Assembly (NCBI RefSeq): GCF_000241525.1 | Contig: NZ_AHIL01000055.1 | Span: forward strand, 62,001-126,000 | DNA length: 64,000 nucleotides | Direction: 5' to 3' | Source of the DNA: Comamonas testosteroni ATCC 11996 | GTDB taxonomy: Bacteria > Pseudomonadota > Gammaproteobacteria > Burkholderiales > Burkholderiaceae_C | Shown: in pieces, positions 55,709 to 63,831 of the stretch | Numbering within the stretch: the first letter of the stretch is position 1 | Layout of the letters: each line of letters begins with the position of its first letter | Made by a program: the position numbers and the translations under genes | The notes under the pieces: generated by a model | Told to the model about the DNA's origin: nothing | Databases searched by the model: none | What the model saw: only the letters and a program-made list of their open reading frames with translations

Positions 55709-57064
55709 TCAATGAGCGGCCACTGTTTCGGACGTGACGCGACTGTGCGCGACCTGCGGACCGGCAATGCGGTGCATGGACACGATGACGGCAGCCAGGA
55801 CAAACGCCACGCCATAACCCAGGTACAGCTGATCGGGCGACCAGGACGCATCCAGCAGGCCGCCGGCCACCAGCGGCGACACAATCGCACCGATGCGGCC
55901 GATACCGATGCCCCAGCCCACACCGGTGGCGCGCACATCGCTGCCGTAGACCACTGGCGCAATCGCATAGAGGCCGGCCACGCAGGCATTCACGAACACG
56001 CCGATCAGGAAGGCCAGCGTGTACGACATCCACAGCGCACCGGAGCTGCCAACCAGAAAGCACAGCAGCACTGCCGTCACCAGCATGAAGACTGCCAGCG
56101 CACGGTGAATCGCAAAGCGCGCCGCCAGCAGGCCCAGCAAGGTCGCGCCCAGAATGCCGCCCAGGCTCAGCAGCACGCCCGTGGTCACGCCCTGCTCAGG
56201 CGTCAGGCCCGAGGCCGCCAGCAGCTTGGGAGTCCAGCTCATCACGAAATAGAAGCCGAACATCACCGAGAAGAAGGACAGCCAGACCAGCACCGTGGGG
56301 CGCAGCAGCTTGGGAGACAGCAGCTGCAAAGGCCCCATGCGCTTGCTTTCACCGCTGCCTGCCACCACGGCCTGAGGCAGGGAGCCCAGTGCGGGCAGGC
56401 CCATCTTGCGGATCAGTGCATTGAGACGCTGCAGCGCATTGGCGGGCCGCTTGACCAGCAGAAAGTCCATGGACTCCGGCAAGGCAAACCAGGCCAGAAC
56501 CAGCACCGCCAGCGTGGAGAAGCCGCCGAACATGAAGACGGAACGCCAGCCATGGTGGGCCAGCAGCCAGACCGCGATACTGCCGCCAATGGTCGCGCCC
56601 AGCGCGTAGCCGGTCGATTGCAGCGTGACCGCCAGACTGCGCCAGCGCAGCGAGGCATATTCGCTGGCAATCACGTTGCTGCACGCCAGAATGCCGCCCA
56701 CGCCCAGGCCCGTGATCACGCGCAGCACCGCCAGCTGCGTCGGCGTCTGGCTCCAGGCTGAAGCCAGCATGCCCAGCCCTGACACTGCAAGGCACAGCAG
56801 TATCAGGGGACGACGCCCCAGCTTGTCGGCCATGGGCGCCAGCAGCAGCGAACCTGCGGCCATGCCGAAGAGGCCGGCACTGAGCAAAAAACCCAGCTCC
56901 GAGCCGCTGAGCTTCCAGTGCCCGGACACCGCCGAAGCCGTGAAGGCCATCACCAGCACGTCAAAACCATCGATCATGTTCAGGGCCATGCATACCGCGA
57001 TGACCGACCATTGGAAGGTCGTCATGGGCCGCTGGTCCAGATGCGCGCGCAAATCCTGTTCCAT
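55709..57064 (-). CDS. MFS transporter, aromatic acid:H+ symporter type
   Basis: A 451-residue, 12-helix carrier of the PcaK/BenK/VanK type. The first helix region has MALNMIDGFDVLVMAFTASA with the family's DGFD motif, and the loop after helix 2 is the MFS signature DKLGRRPLILLC. It probably imports vanillate-type acids. AAGGAG precedes the ATG at 57064. It is the first gene of the MFS-ivaA-ivaB transcript, behind two MarR-type operators. Confidence 0.9.
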   Translation of the reverse strand: MEQDLRAHLDQRPMTTFQWSVIAVCMALNMIDGFDVLVMAFTASAVSGHWKLSGSELGFLLSAGLFGMAAGSLLLAPMADKLGRRPLILLCLAVSGLGMLASAWSQTPTQLAVLRVITGLGVGGILACSNVIASEYASLRWRSLAVTLQSTGYALGATIGGSIAVWLLAHHGWRSVFMFGGFSTLAVLVLAWFALPESMDFLLVKRPANALQRLNALIRKMGLPALGSLPQAVVAGSGESKRMGPLQLLSPKLLRPTVLVWLSFFSVMFGFYFVMSWTPKLLAASGLTPEQGVTTGVLLSLGGILGATLLGLLAARFAIHRALAVFMLVTAVLLCFLVGSSGALWMSYTLAFLIGVFVNACVAGLYAIAPVVYGSDVRATGVGWGIGIGRIGAIVSPLVAGGLLDASWSPDQLYLGYGVAFVLAAVIVSMHRIAGPQVAHSRVTSETVAAH

Positions 57065-57090
57065 CGTTGTCTCCTTGTTTTTTATCATTC

Positions 57091-57125
57091 ATTCAGCATA
57101 CTGAATCACATTCAGTTTACTGAAT
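57091..57125. promoter_or_regulatory. Two tandem MarR-type operators
   Basis: ATTCAGCATACTGAAT (57091-57106) and ATTCAGTTTACTGAAT (57110-57125) are perfect ATTCAG-N4-CTGAAT dyads whose centres are 19 bp apart. They lie 27-61 bp upstream of the carrier start and downstream of the MarR gene. Form and place fit operators for that regulator. Confidence 0.8.
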
Positions 57126-57236
57126 GAACTCTTGATCCAGCACAAGTAAATTCCCTAGTCGTGCCGGTTCACCGCCTGTTCACCGCCGACTCTGGCCAGC
57201 GTGATCGTGGTGAAGCCGCCGCGCCAGAACGGGCTG

Positions 57237-57716
57237 CTAGCCGTTGATCGCCGCTTGCTCGCCGGCTTCAGTGCTGTCGTGCAACTGCACGAACTTGCGC
57301 AGCAGACGCTTGAACTCCGCCTGCTCCTCGGGCTCCAGCGCGGAAAGCATGCGCTGCTGCAGCTCGTAGACATTGGGCACGAACGCGGCCAGCATGGCTT
57401 CGCCCTCGGTGGTCAGACTCAAACGGCGCTGACGCCTTGGCAGCAGCTCGCGATGAATCCAGCCCTTGCTTTCCAGACGCGCAGCGATATCGGCTGTGGT
57501 CGAGTTGTCCAGCGCGACAAGACGCGCCAGCGTCACCTGGTCGATGCCCGGAGACTCCTGCAGCATGCGCAGGATGGCGTATTGAACCGGCGTCACATCG
57601 GGTCCCAGCACTTCTCGAAACAGCAGCGCAGCAATCTGCTGGGCTCGTCGAATCAGATGACCTGGCTGGTCGTAGAGATCCAGGGAAAGCGGGTTGGGTG
57701 TGGTGGGCGATTCCAT
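57237..57716 (-). CDS. MarR-family transcriptional regulator
   Basis: A 159-residue winged-helix protein: DQPGHLIRRAQQIAALLFRE, then TPVQYAILRMLQESPGIDQV and the recognition region LVALDNSTTADIAARLESKG. The N-terminal form is typical of aromatic-responsive MarR proteins. It is encoded just upstream of the MFS-ivaA-ivaB unit, on the same strand, and would repress it until bound by an aromatic acid or its CoA or hydroxylated product. Confidence 0.9.
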   Translation of the reverse strand: MESPTTPNPLSLDLYDQPGHLIRRAQQIAALLFREVLGPDVTPVQYAILRMLQESPGIDQVTLARLVALDNSTTADIAARLESKGWIHRELLPRRQRRLSLTTEGEAMLAAFVPNVYELQQRMLSALEPEEQAEFKRLLRKFVQLHDSTEAGEQAAING

Positions 57717-57824
57717 GCAGCAGCGTAGCAAGGGCAGCGCTGACTATGGACAGCGCTGACTCCGATTCGGGGAGCTGCAAGATTACTCCATCTACAGACA
57801 TGATCTGCCCCTACCTGCCGCCGC

Positions 57825-58901
57825 TCAAGCCAGCGCTGCAACGCGCGACTCGTTTTTCTCTTCGTCGATCAGGCGCTCGATGATCTTGCGCGACTGCACA
57901 CCGCCGGCATCGATATTGAGCTTGAGCAGCTGACGCTGCGGATAGTCCTCAAGATTGCGCTGCTGCAACTCCAGCATCTCCAGGTCTTCGCTGAAGATCT
58001 TGTGCTGGCCCTGCTTGATGGCCGCCGTCACCGATGCATCGCCGGGGTTGAACTTGCGCGCCATGCCCCAGAAGTACCACATGCTGCCATCGGTCTCCGG
58101 AGTGATGAAGTCCACCACCATGCTGTAGACCTTGTGCTCGTCCGCGGCGTCATAGCCGCCCTTGCCGGCATGCGCCACACCGACTTCGATCAGCACATGG
58201 CTGGGAGGGGTGAAACGGCAGACCTGCCAGCGGTCCACAGGCACGTCATCGGCCAGGCCATTGCTGCGCAATGCCATCTTCCAGAACGGAGGCGCCTCGA
58301 TGTTCTCCATGAAGCGGCTGGTGACCACTTCGCTGTCGCCTATGACCTCGGTCTTGCAGGGCGTCTCGTCGATCTCGGCCTGACCAATGCTGCTGGCATG
58401 CACATAGGTCTCATGGGTCAGGTCCATGAGGTTGTCGATCATCAGGCGATAGTCGGCCTTGATGTGAAACAGCCCGCCGTCATAGGCCCACTCGGGGTTG
58501 TCATGCCATTGCAGATCCGGGATCAGCGCTGCATCGGCCGCATCCTTGTCACCCGGCCAGACCCAGACAAAGCCGTAACGCTCCTCCACCGGGTAGCTCT
58601 TGATGGCAGGAAAGCCGCGCACGCGCTGGCCGGGCATGGCAACCGTCTTGCCGTCGCAGCCCATCTCCAGCCCGTGATAGCCGCAGACCAGCTTACCTTC
58701 GCAGACGCGGCCCAGCGATAGCGGCGCTCCGCGGTGCGGGCAGAAGTCTTCGACGGCGGCCATCTTGCCTTCCAGGGCGCGGTAGAAAACCATGCGCTCA
58801 CCACAGATCTGGCGCCCCAGCGGCTTGTCCGTGACTTCGGCCGCCGTGGCAGCGACGTACCAGGTGTTGCGAGGATAGGTAGGCTGTGCTTGCTTGCTCA
58901 T
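57825..58901 (-). CDS. vanA: Vanillate O-demethylase oxygenase subunit
   Basis: A 358-residue Rieske oxygenase. The [2Fe-2S] ligands are Cys54, His56, Cys73 and His76 (DFCPHRGAPLSL and CGYHGLEM), and the mononuclear iron motif is DNLMDLTHETYVHASSIG. Length and motifs are those of VanA, which converts vanillate to protocatechuate and formaldehyde. No VanB is beside it, so it presumably uses the reductase encoded at 53.6 kb. AAGGAG lies in front of the ATG at 58901. Confidence 0.9.
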   Translation of the reverse strand: MSKQAQPTYPRNTWYVAATAAEVTDKPLGRQICGERMVFYRALEGKMAAVEDFCPHRGAPLSLGRVCEGKLVCGYHGLEMGCDGKTVAMPGQRVRGFPAIKSYPVEERYGFVWVWPGDKDAADAALIPDLQWHDNPEWAYDGGLFHIKADYRLMIDNLMDLTHETYVHASSIGQAEIDETPCKTEVIGDSEVVTSRFMENIEAPPFWKMALRSNGLADDVPVDRWQVCRFTPPSHVLIEVGVAHAGKGGYDAADEHKVYSMVVDFITPETDGSMWYFWGMARKFNPGDASVTAAIKQGQHKIFSEDLEMLELQQRNLEDYPQRQLLKLNIDAGGVQSRKIIERLIDEEKNESRVAALA

Positions 58902-58970
58902 CGTGGAGTCTCCTTGTATTTATCGATCGGGGTCGGGTCCGGGCACCGCCTGCTGCGCCACGGACCGGCA

Positions 58971-59735
58971 TCAGCGACTGGCGCGAATCAGTTGCGCACC
59001 GGGCACACGCGTGGTCTCGGGCGAGCGCATGGCTTCGCGCAGATTGCGCCGCGCAATGCGCGAGTGCTCTTTCATCAGCGCCTCGGCACGCGCGCCTTCG
59101 CGGTGCTCGATGGCGTCTATCACTTCGCGGTGCTGCTCCTGCGCCAGGACCAGGCTGCGCAGCGCACGCGGCGACTCGGAGTCGGCCACCACAAAGCCCG
59201 AGGGGGAGGCAAAGGGCAGGCGCTTGACCCGTTCCAGCTCGCGCTGCATGAAGCTGCTGCCCGACATCTCCAGCAAGATGTCGTGAAATTCGGAGTTCAA
59301 GGCCACATAGGCTGAAAACGCCTCGTCGCCCCAGTTCTGGGCATCCAGCACACGGTCGATGGCATCCAGACAGCGTGCGGCTCTCGCCAGCAGGGCTTCA
59401 TCGACCCCGCGCTCGGCCGCCATGCGCGCAGCCAGACCTTCCAGCGTACCGCGCAGCTCGATGGCGTCCGACACATCGGCTTCGGACAGCACGCGCACCT
59501 TGTAGCCGCGCCCGCCGGACGTGGCCTCCAGCATGCCCTCCTGCTCAAGCCGCATCAGCGCTGCACGTATGGGAGTGCGGGAGATGCCCAGACGCTCGGC
59601 CAGCACCAGCTCGGAGATGCGCTCTCCGGCCGCCATCTCGCCGGCAAGAATCATTTCGCGCAGCTGCAGCTGCGCCTTCACGACCTGGGAATGGTTTTCT
59701 TCCGCTGCAGCAGCGGTGGCAATGGAGGGTGGCAT
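58971..59735 (-). CDS. GntR-family (FCD) transcriptional regulator
   Basis: A 254-residue protein. The N-terminal winged helix reads ERISELVLAERLGISRTPIR then AALMRLEQEGMLE; the C-terminal all-helical FCD domain (IELRGTLEGLAARMAAERGV, NSEFHDILLEMSG) would bind a carboxylate with a metal. It is upstream of vanA on the same strand (69 bp), so it is the likely VanR-type regulator. Two identical ATGTATACAT palindromes lie upstream of its own start. Confidence 0.9.
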   Translation of the reverse strand: MPPSIATAAAAEENHSQVVKAQLQLREMILAGEMAAGERISELVLAERLGISRTPIRAALMRLEQEGMLEATSGGRGYKVRVLSEADVSDAIELRGTLEGLAARMAAERGVDEALLARAARCLDAIDRVLDAQNWGDEAFSAYVALNSEFHDILLEMSGSSFMQRELERVKRLPFASPSGFVVADSESPRALRSLVLAQEQHREVIDAIEHREGARAEALMKEHSRIARRNLREAMRSPETTRVPGAQLIRASR

Positions 59736-59772
59736 GTCTCGCGGGGCATTTAGTTCTTGGTAGACGGAAGAA

Positions 59773-59782
59773 ATGTATACAT
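59773..59782. promoter_or_regulatory. GntR-type palindrome, proximal copy
   Basis: ATGTATACATAAAA begins here; its first ten bases are a perfect palindrome. It is 38 bp upstream of the GntR gene start. The same 14 bases recur at 59837, 64 bp away. Confidence 0.55.
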
Positions 59783-59836
59783 AAAAATCAAAAAACAGCG
59801 AATTAATTGCAAATTAGAGGGTAAACACCTATCAAC

Positions 59837-59846
59837 ATGTATACAT
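59837..59846. promoter_or_regulatory. GntR-type palindrome, distal copy
   Basis: Second copy of ATGTATACAT, again followed by AAAA. The 64-bp centre spacing is close to six helical turns, so two dimers could loop the DNA. It would also lie near any promoter of the gntR-vanA transcript. Confidence 0.55.
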
Positions 59847-59861
59847 AAAAGCAAGACGGCC

Positions 59862-59886
59862 AAAAAAAGCCACCCGAAGGTGGCTT
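59862..59886 (-). terminator. Terminator of the Atm1-type ABC gene
   Basis: On the minus strand AAGCCACC (59886-59879) and GGTGGCTT (59874-59867) pair around a TTCG tetraloop and run into a T7 tract. It is 29 bp after the ABC gene stop. Confidence 0.88.
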
Positions 59887-59915
59887 GTCGAACGTCTGGC
59901 GAAAGGTGACCGCAC

Positions 59916-61745
59916 TCAGGCGGGTATCTCCGATGACTCCGCCTGGTTGAGCTGCATATTCCACATGCTGGAGTAACGCCCGCCAGCGGCCAGCAGCTCC
60001 TCGTGCGTGCCGCGCTCGATGATTCGGCCGCTGTCCATGACCAGGATTTCATGCGCTTCGACCACGGTGGACAGGCGGTGGGCAATGACCAGAGAGGTCT
60101 TGCCCTGCGCCGCGCTGCGCAGCTCGTTCTGGATGGCGCGCTCGTTGGCGCTGTCCAGTGCCGAAGTCGCTTCGTCGAAGATCAGAATCGGCGGGTTCTT
60201 GAGCAGGGTGCGCGCAATCGCCACACGCTGCTTTTCACCGCCCGAGAGCTTGAGGCCGCGCTCGCCCACTCGCGTGGCATAGCCCTGGGGCGTGCGCTCG
60301 ATGAAGTCATGGATGCGCGCAGCCTTGGCCGCTGCAACCACCTGTTCCTGCGTGGCGCCCGGTTGCCCATAGGCAATGTTGTAGGCCACCGTGTCGTTGA
60401 ACAGCACCGTGTCTTGCGGAACGATGCCCACACAGTGCCGCACACTGCTCTGAGTCACCGTGCGGATGTCCTGTCCGGCAATGCGCACATGGCCGCCCTG
60501 CACGTCATAGAAGCGAAACAGCAGACGTGCCAGCGTGCTCTTGCCCGAACCCGAGGGACCGACCACTGCCACGGTCTTGCCCGCAGGAATGGTGAAGCTC
60601 ACATCGTGCAGGATGGGGCGCGCGCTATCGTAGGCGAACTGCACGTTTTCAAAGCGCACTTCGGGCGGCGGATTGTCGATCTGCAAGGGCTGAGCGCCAG
60701 GCGCATCGGCCACTTCGCGCTCCTTGTCCATGAGCGTGAACATGCGGTTCAGGTCAGTCAGGCTCTGCTTGATCTCGCGGTAGATCACGCCCAGGAAATT
60801 CAGCGGAATGTAGAGCTGAATCATGAAGGCATTGATCATGACCAGATCGCCCAGCGTCAGCCTGCCGTCGACCACGCCCTGCGTGGCCCGCCACAGAATG
60901 GCCACCAGCGCGGCACCGATGATGAGCTGCTGGCCGCAGTTGAGCATGGACAGCGTGGTCTGGCTCTTGAGCCGCACGCGGCGCAGGTTCTCGAGGTTCT
61001 CGTCATAGCGCGCTGACTCGAACTGCTCGTTGTTGAAGTACTTGACGGTCTCGTAGTTCAGCAACGAGTCAATGGCCTTGGTATGGGCCGCCGACTCCTG
61101 GGCATTGGCCTCTTTTCTGAAGCGGGTGCGCCATTCCGTCACGGTGACCGTGAAGCCGATATAGAACACCAGCGCGGCCAACGTGATGACGGCAAACCAG
61201 ATGTCGAAACGCACGGCCAGAATGCCCAGCACCAGCGCCATTTCAATCAGCGTGGGCAAGATGGAGTAGAGCGAATACGAGATCAGCGACTCGGTGCTGC
61301 GCACGCCGCGCTCGATGTCGCGCGTCATGCCACCGGTCTGGCGCTCCAGATGAAAACGCAGGCTCAGGGCATGCAGATGCTCGAAGGTCGACAGCGCGAT
61401 CGAGCGCGATGCCCCTTGCGTGGCCTTGGAAAAGACCAGATCCCGCAGCTCGGTGAACATGGTGGAGGAAAAGCGCAGCAATCCATAGGCCGCCAGCAGA
61501 CCCACGGGGACCACCAGCACGGCCTGTGCCTGCCCAGGCTTGATATCCAGCGCATCGACCAAGTGCTTGAGCAAGATGGGCACGCCCACATTGGCCAGCT
61601 TGGCGCAGATCATGAACGCCAGCGCCGCCAGCGCATGCCATTTGTAGCGCCAGATATAGGGAAAGAGGCGACGCAGCGTGGCGCCGTCTGACTGGTTTGC
61701 CGCTACTGCGGCTTCTTCTGGGGTTGCAGGTAACTGTGAACGCAT
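59916..61745 (-). CDS. Atm1-type ABC exporter, fused permease and ATPase
   Basis: A 609-residue half-transporter. The membrane part (residues ~25-330) has the Atm1/HMT1 pattern NYETVKYFNNEQFESARYDE and LRFHLERQTGGMTRDIERG. The ATPase has Walker [10 protein letters not shown], signature LSGGEKQRVAIAR, Walker B ILIFDEATSALD and switch IAHRLSTV. Bacterial Atm1 relatives export glutathione-bound metals or sulfur species. The start overlaps the lipoprotein gene's 3' end by 43 bp and has no clear ribosome site, so translation may depend on the upstream gene. Confidence 0.9.
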   Translation of the reverse strand: MRSQLPATPEEAAVAANQSDGATLRRLFPYIWRYKWHALAALAFMICAKLANVGVPILLKHLVDALDIKPGQAQAVLVVPVGLLAAYGLLRFSSTMFTELRDLVFSKATQGASRSIALSTFEHLHALSLRFHLERQTGGMTRDIERGVRSTESLISYSLYSILPTLIEMALVLGILAVRFDIWFAVITLAALVFYIGFTVTVTEWRTRFRKEANAQESAAHTKAIDSLLNYETVKYFNNEQFESARYDENLENLRRVRLKSQTTLSMLNCGQQLIIGAALVAILWRATQGVVDGRLTLGDLVMINAFMIQLYIPLNFLGVIYREIKQSLTDLNRMFTLMDKEREVADAPGAQPLQIDNPPPEVRFENVQFAYDSARPILHDVSFTIPAGKTVAVVGPSGSGKSTLARLLFRFYDVQGGHVRIAGQDIRTVTQSSVRHCVGIVPQDTVLFNDTVAYNIAYGQPGATQEQVVAAAKAARIHDFIERTPQGYATRVGERGLKLSGGEKQRVAIARTLLKNPPILIFDEATSALDSANERAIQNELRSAAQGKTSLVIAHRLSTVVEAHEILVMDSGRIIERGTHEELLAAGGRYSSMWNMQLNQAESSEIPA

Positions 61746-62293
61746 TGTGGGGCTGTGTCGCCCTGCAGGCAGTCGGAGCCGCGGTAGAGGGCGTCTATTT
61801 CTATGACGGGAATCTGGGTACCCACGAATTCTGCCTGTCCCGTCACTTTTGCGCTCACCCAGACCAAGGTGAAGGGCTGCAGCAGCTGTCTGTCATACGG
61901 GCCGGCACCGCAGGCCTTGAAGAAGCTTGCCTCGCGCGGCCAGGACAGAAAGCCCTGCTCGCTGAACTCGGCATGCAGCACAACCATGCAATCGCGCTGC
62001 TCACTGACCGACTCTATGGTACGCAGCCCGCCAGCCCAGCAGACACGCGCATTCAGTGCTCCGGCCTGCAAGGCCTGAGCGGGCGTCATTGACGTGAAAG
62101 GCCCGGCCAGCGCTGCCGCGCCGGTCAAGGGTTCCGGATGGCAAGAGGGCTGCACAGCCTGTACAAGTGGCTTGAGCGACGTTGCAGATGTCACATCATC
62201 TCTACCCGATACTGGGGCTTTTACCGGATGGCTGCTGCAAGCCGACAGCAGCACACTCAGACCCACACCCATCCACCACAAACACCGTCCCAT
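61703..62293 (-). CDS. Outer-membrane lipoprotein, distantly Slp-like
   Basis: A 196-residue protein with a lipobox LLSACSS near residue 19. The mature part is soluble, with five further cysteines. NARVCWAGGLRTIE near residue 82, then GPYDRQLLQPFTLVWVSAKV, faintly resemble the Slp/YeaY starvation lipoproteins, but I would not assign the family firmly. It is upstream of the Atm1-type exporter on the same strand and overlaps it by 43 bp. Confidence 0.65.
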   Translation of the reverse strand: MGRCLWWMGVGLSVLLSACSSHPVKAPVSGRDDVTSATSLKPLVQAVQPSCHPEPLTGAAALAGPFTSMTPAQALQAGALNARVCWAGGLRTIESVSEQRDCMVVLHAEFSEQGFLSWPREASFFKACGAGPYDRQLLQPFTLVWVSAKVTGQAEFVGTQIPVIEIDALYRGSDCLQGDTAPQCVHSYLQPQKKPQ

Positions 62294-62406
62294 AGTTACT
62301 CCCTACTTACTTGCCCGAACCGTCGTTAGTGGCTTTCTCTGGCCAACATGGTAGAAACCCGATGTTGAGGGACAATTCAATCTTTCCATTCGTGTCACAG
62401 ATTTCC

Positions 62407-62877
62407 ATGCCCCCCCGTTCGCCCGACCTTCCCAGCGTTGCCCTGCCCGCCGACAAGGAACTGGTTCTCAAAGTCGTGCCCATGCCTGCCGATGTCAATG
62501 CCAATGGCGACATCTTCGGTGGCTGGGTGATGGCTCAGGTGGATCTGGCCGGCTCGGTGCTGCCTCAGCGCATCAGCCACACCCGCATGGTGACCGTGGC
62601 CGTCAACGAATTCATCTTCAAACAGCCCGTGCGTGTGGGCGACATTCTGTCCTTTTATGCCGGCGTGCAGCATGTGGGTCGCACCTCGGTCGCCGTGGAT
62701 GTGGAAGTCTTTGCCGAGCGCTTTTCCGACCAGGGCAAATATGTCAAGGTGACCGAGGCCCGCCTGACCTATGTGGCCATAGACGCCACCGGCAAGCCCC
62801 AGTCTCTGCCTGATACAGAGCAGACACGCGCCTGGCGCGAGAAACTCCAGGCTCAGGCCGCCGCCGCCAAGAGCTGA
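62407..62877 (+). CDS. Acyl-CoA thioesterase (YciA-type hotdog)
   Basis: A 156-residue single-hotdog protein. The catalytic region reads MPADVNANGDIFGGWVMAQV with the Asp of NANGDIFGG, followed by VAVNEFIFKQPVRVGDILSF. It hydrolyses acyl-CoA to free acid and CoA, as YciA does. I chose the ATG at 62407; an ATG at 62362 is also in frame. It is divergent from the lipoprotein gene and followed by a strong terminator. Confidence 0.88.
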   Translation: MPPRSPDLPSVALPADKELVLKVVPMPADVNANGDIFGGWVMAQVDLAGSVLPQRISHTRMVTVAVNEFIFKQPVRVGDILSFYAGVQHVGRTSVAVDVEVFAERFSDQGKYVKVTEARLTYVAIDATGKPQSLPDTEQTRAWREKLQAQAAAAKS

Positions 62878-62891
62878 CATTGTTCAGGCAT

Positions 62892-62922
62892 AAAAAAAGC
62901 GACCTCTGAAGGTCGCTTTTTT
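62892..62922. terminator. Bidirectional terminator between thioesterase and bactofilin genes
   Basis: AAAAAAGCGACCT (62893-62905) and AGGTCGCTTTTTT (62910-62922) pair perfectly around CTGA. Runs of A and T on the two sides allow it to end both convergent transcripts. Confidence 0.92.
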
Positions 62923-62942
62923 CATGGGCTGTGCGCAGAGAT

Positions 62943-63590
62943 TCAGACGACTGCAGCGCTACCCGTCGTTTCATTGCTGCTGGCCACAGCCGCCTGGCTG
63001 CTGGTGCTGCCGGCACCGCTCTTGCTCCAGGCGGAAGCGGAGGCATTGCTGGAACTGCTGGTGCCGGAACGGGTTCCCGCTTCGATCTGCCCCGTCAACT
63101 CGCCACCCTCTTCGATCACCACCTTGCCATAGCGGATCGTGCCGCTGACCTTGCCGGAGCCATAGATCACCAGCTTTTCGCGCACTGTGAGAGTGCCGTC
63201 GAACTTGCCGTGGATTTCTGCAATATCGATCTCGGCCGTACCGTGAAACGCACCCTGCTCGGCAATCTTGATGACGCGGGAGTTCATGGTCGCCTCAACC
63301 GTTCCTTCCACGACCAAGGTGTCGCAGTCCGTAATTTCCACGCCCTTGAGCTTGATGTTCGGGCCGACGGTCAGCTTGCTGCCACCGTTTTCCTCTGCAA
63401 GAGGCGCGGTGGGAGCTGCAGTCGAAGCCGCACGCATGGTGCCGGATGGTGCCGTGCCAAGGCCCGCGTTACTCAGAGAGCTGGCGCCAGATGTCGCAGC
63501 GGTATTCGCTGTCGAAAGCCCGGTGACGGAACTGCGTGAAGGAAAGTTATCGTTATCGCGTTTGCCGAAGAACGGGTTTTGCACAGCCAT
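62943..63590 (-). CDS. Bactofilin (polymer-forming cytoskeletal protein)
   Basis: A 215-residue protein. Ser/Thr/Ala-rich flexible tails (residues 1-70 and ~180-215) surround a right-handed beta-helix core with the bactofilin steps SKLTVGPNIKLKGVEITDCD, LVVEGTVEATMNSRVIKIAE and FDGTLTVREKLVIYGSGKVS. Bactofilins form membrane-associated filaments that guide cell-wall synthesis or protein localisation. AGGAG precedes the ATG. No peptidoglycan hydrolase gene of the usual M23 type is adjacent in the window. Confidence 0.92.
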   Translation of the reverse strand: MAVQNPFFGKRDNDNFPSRSSVTGLSTANTAATSGASSLSNAGLGTAPSGTMRAASTAAPTAPLAEENGGSKLTVGPNIKLKGVEITDCDTLVVEGTVEATMNSRVIKIAEQGAFHGTAEIDIAEIHGKFDGTLTVREKLVIYGSGKVSGTIRYGKVVIEEGGELTGQIEAGTRSGTSSSSNASASAWSKSGAGSTSSQAAVASSNETTGSAAVV

Positions 63591-63831
63591 GGCAGGAATC
63601 TCCTAGTCAGAAAGTGCCATCCTATGCAGCATAAGTAGCAACATTTACCGTCATCTCGCAATAACGGTAAGCAAAGCTTTCACAAGTTTCAGTTACTTGC
63701 ATGCATTGCCTGATCTCACACAATGAAAGATTTGGCTGCATCCGGGCAAGCGTTCACTTGCCTGTCTTTGAAGCACTTTTTGCTGCCAGTCCATATTTCA
63801 CTGGCGCTCTACGCGCTCGTTTCAGAGATCG

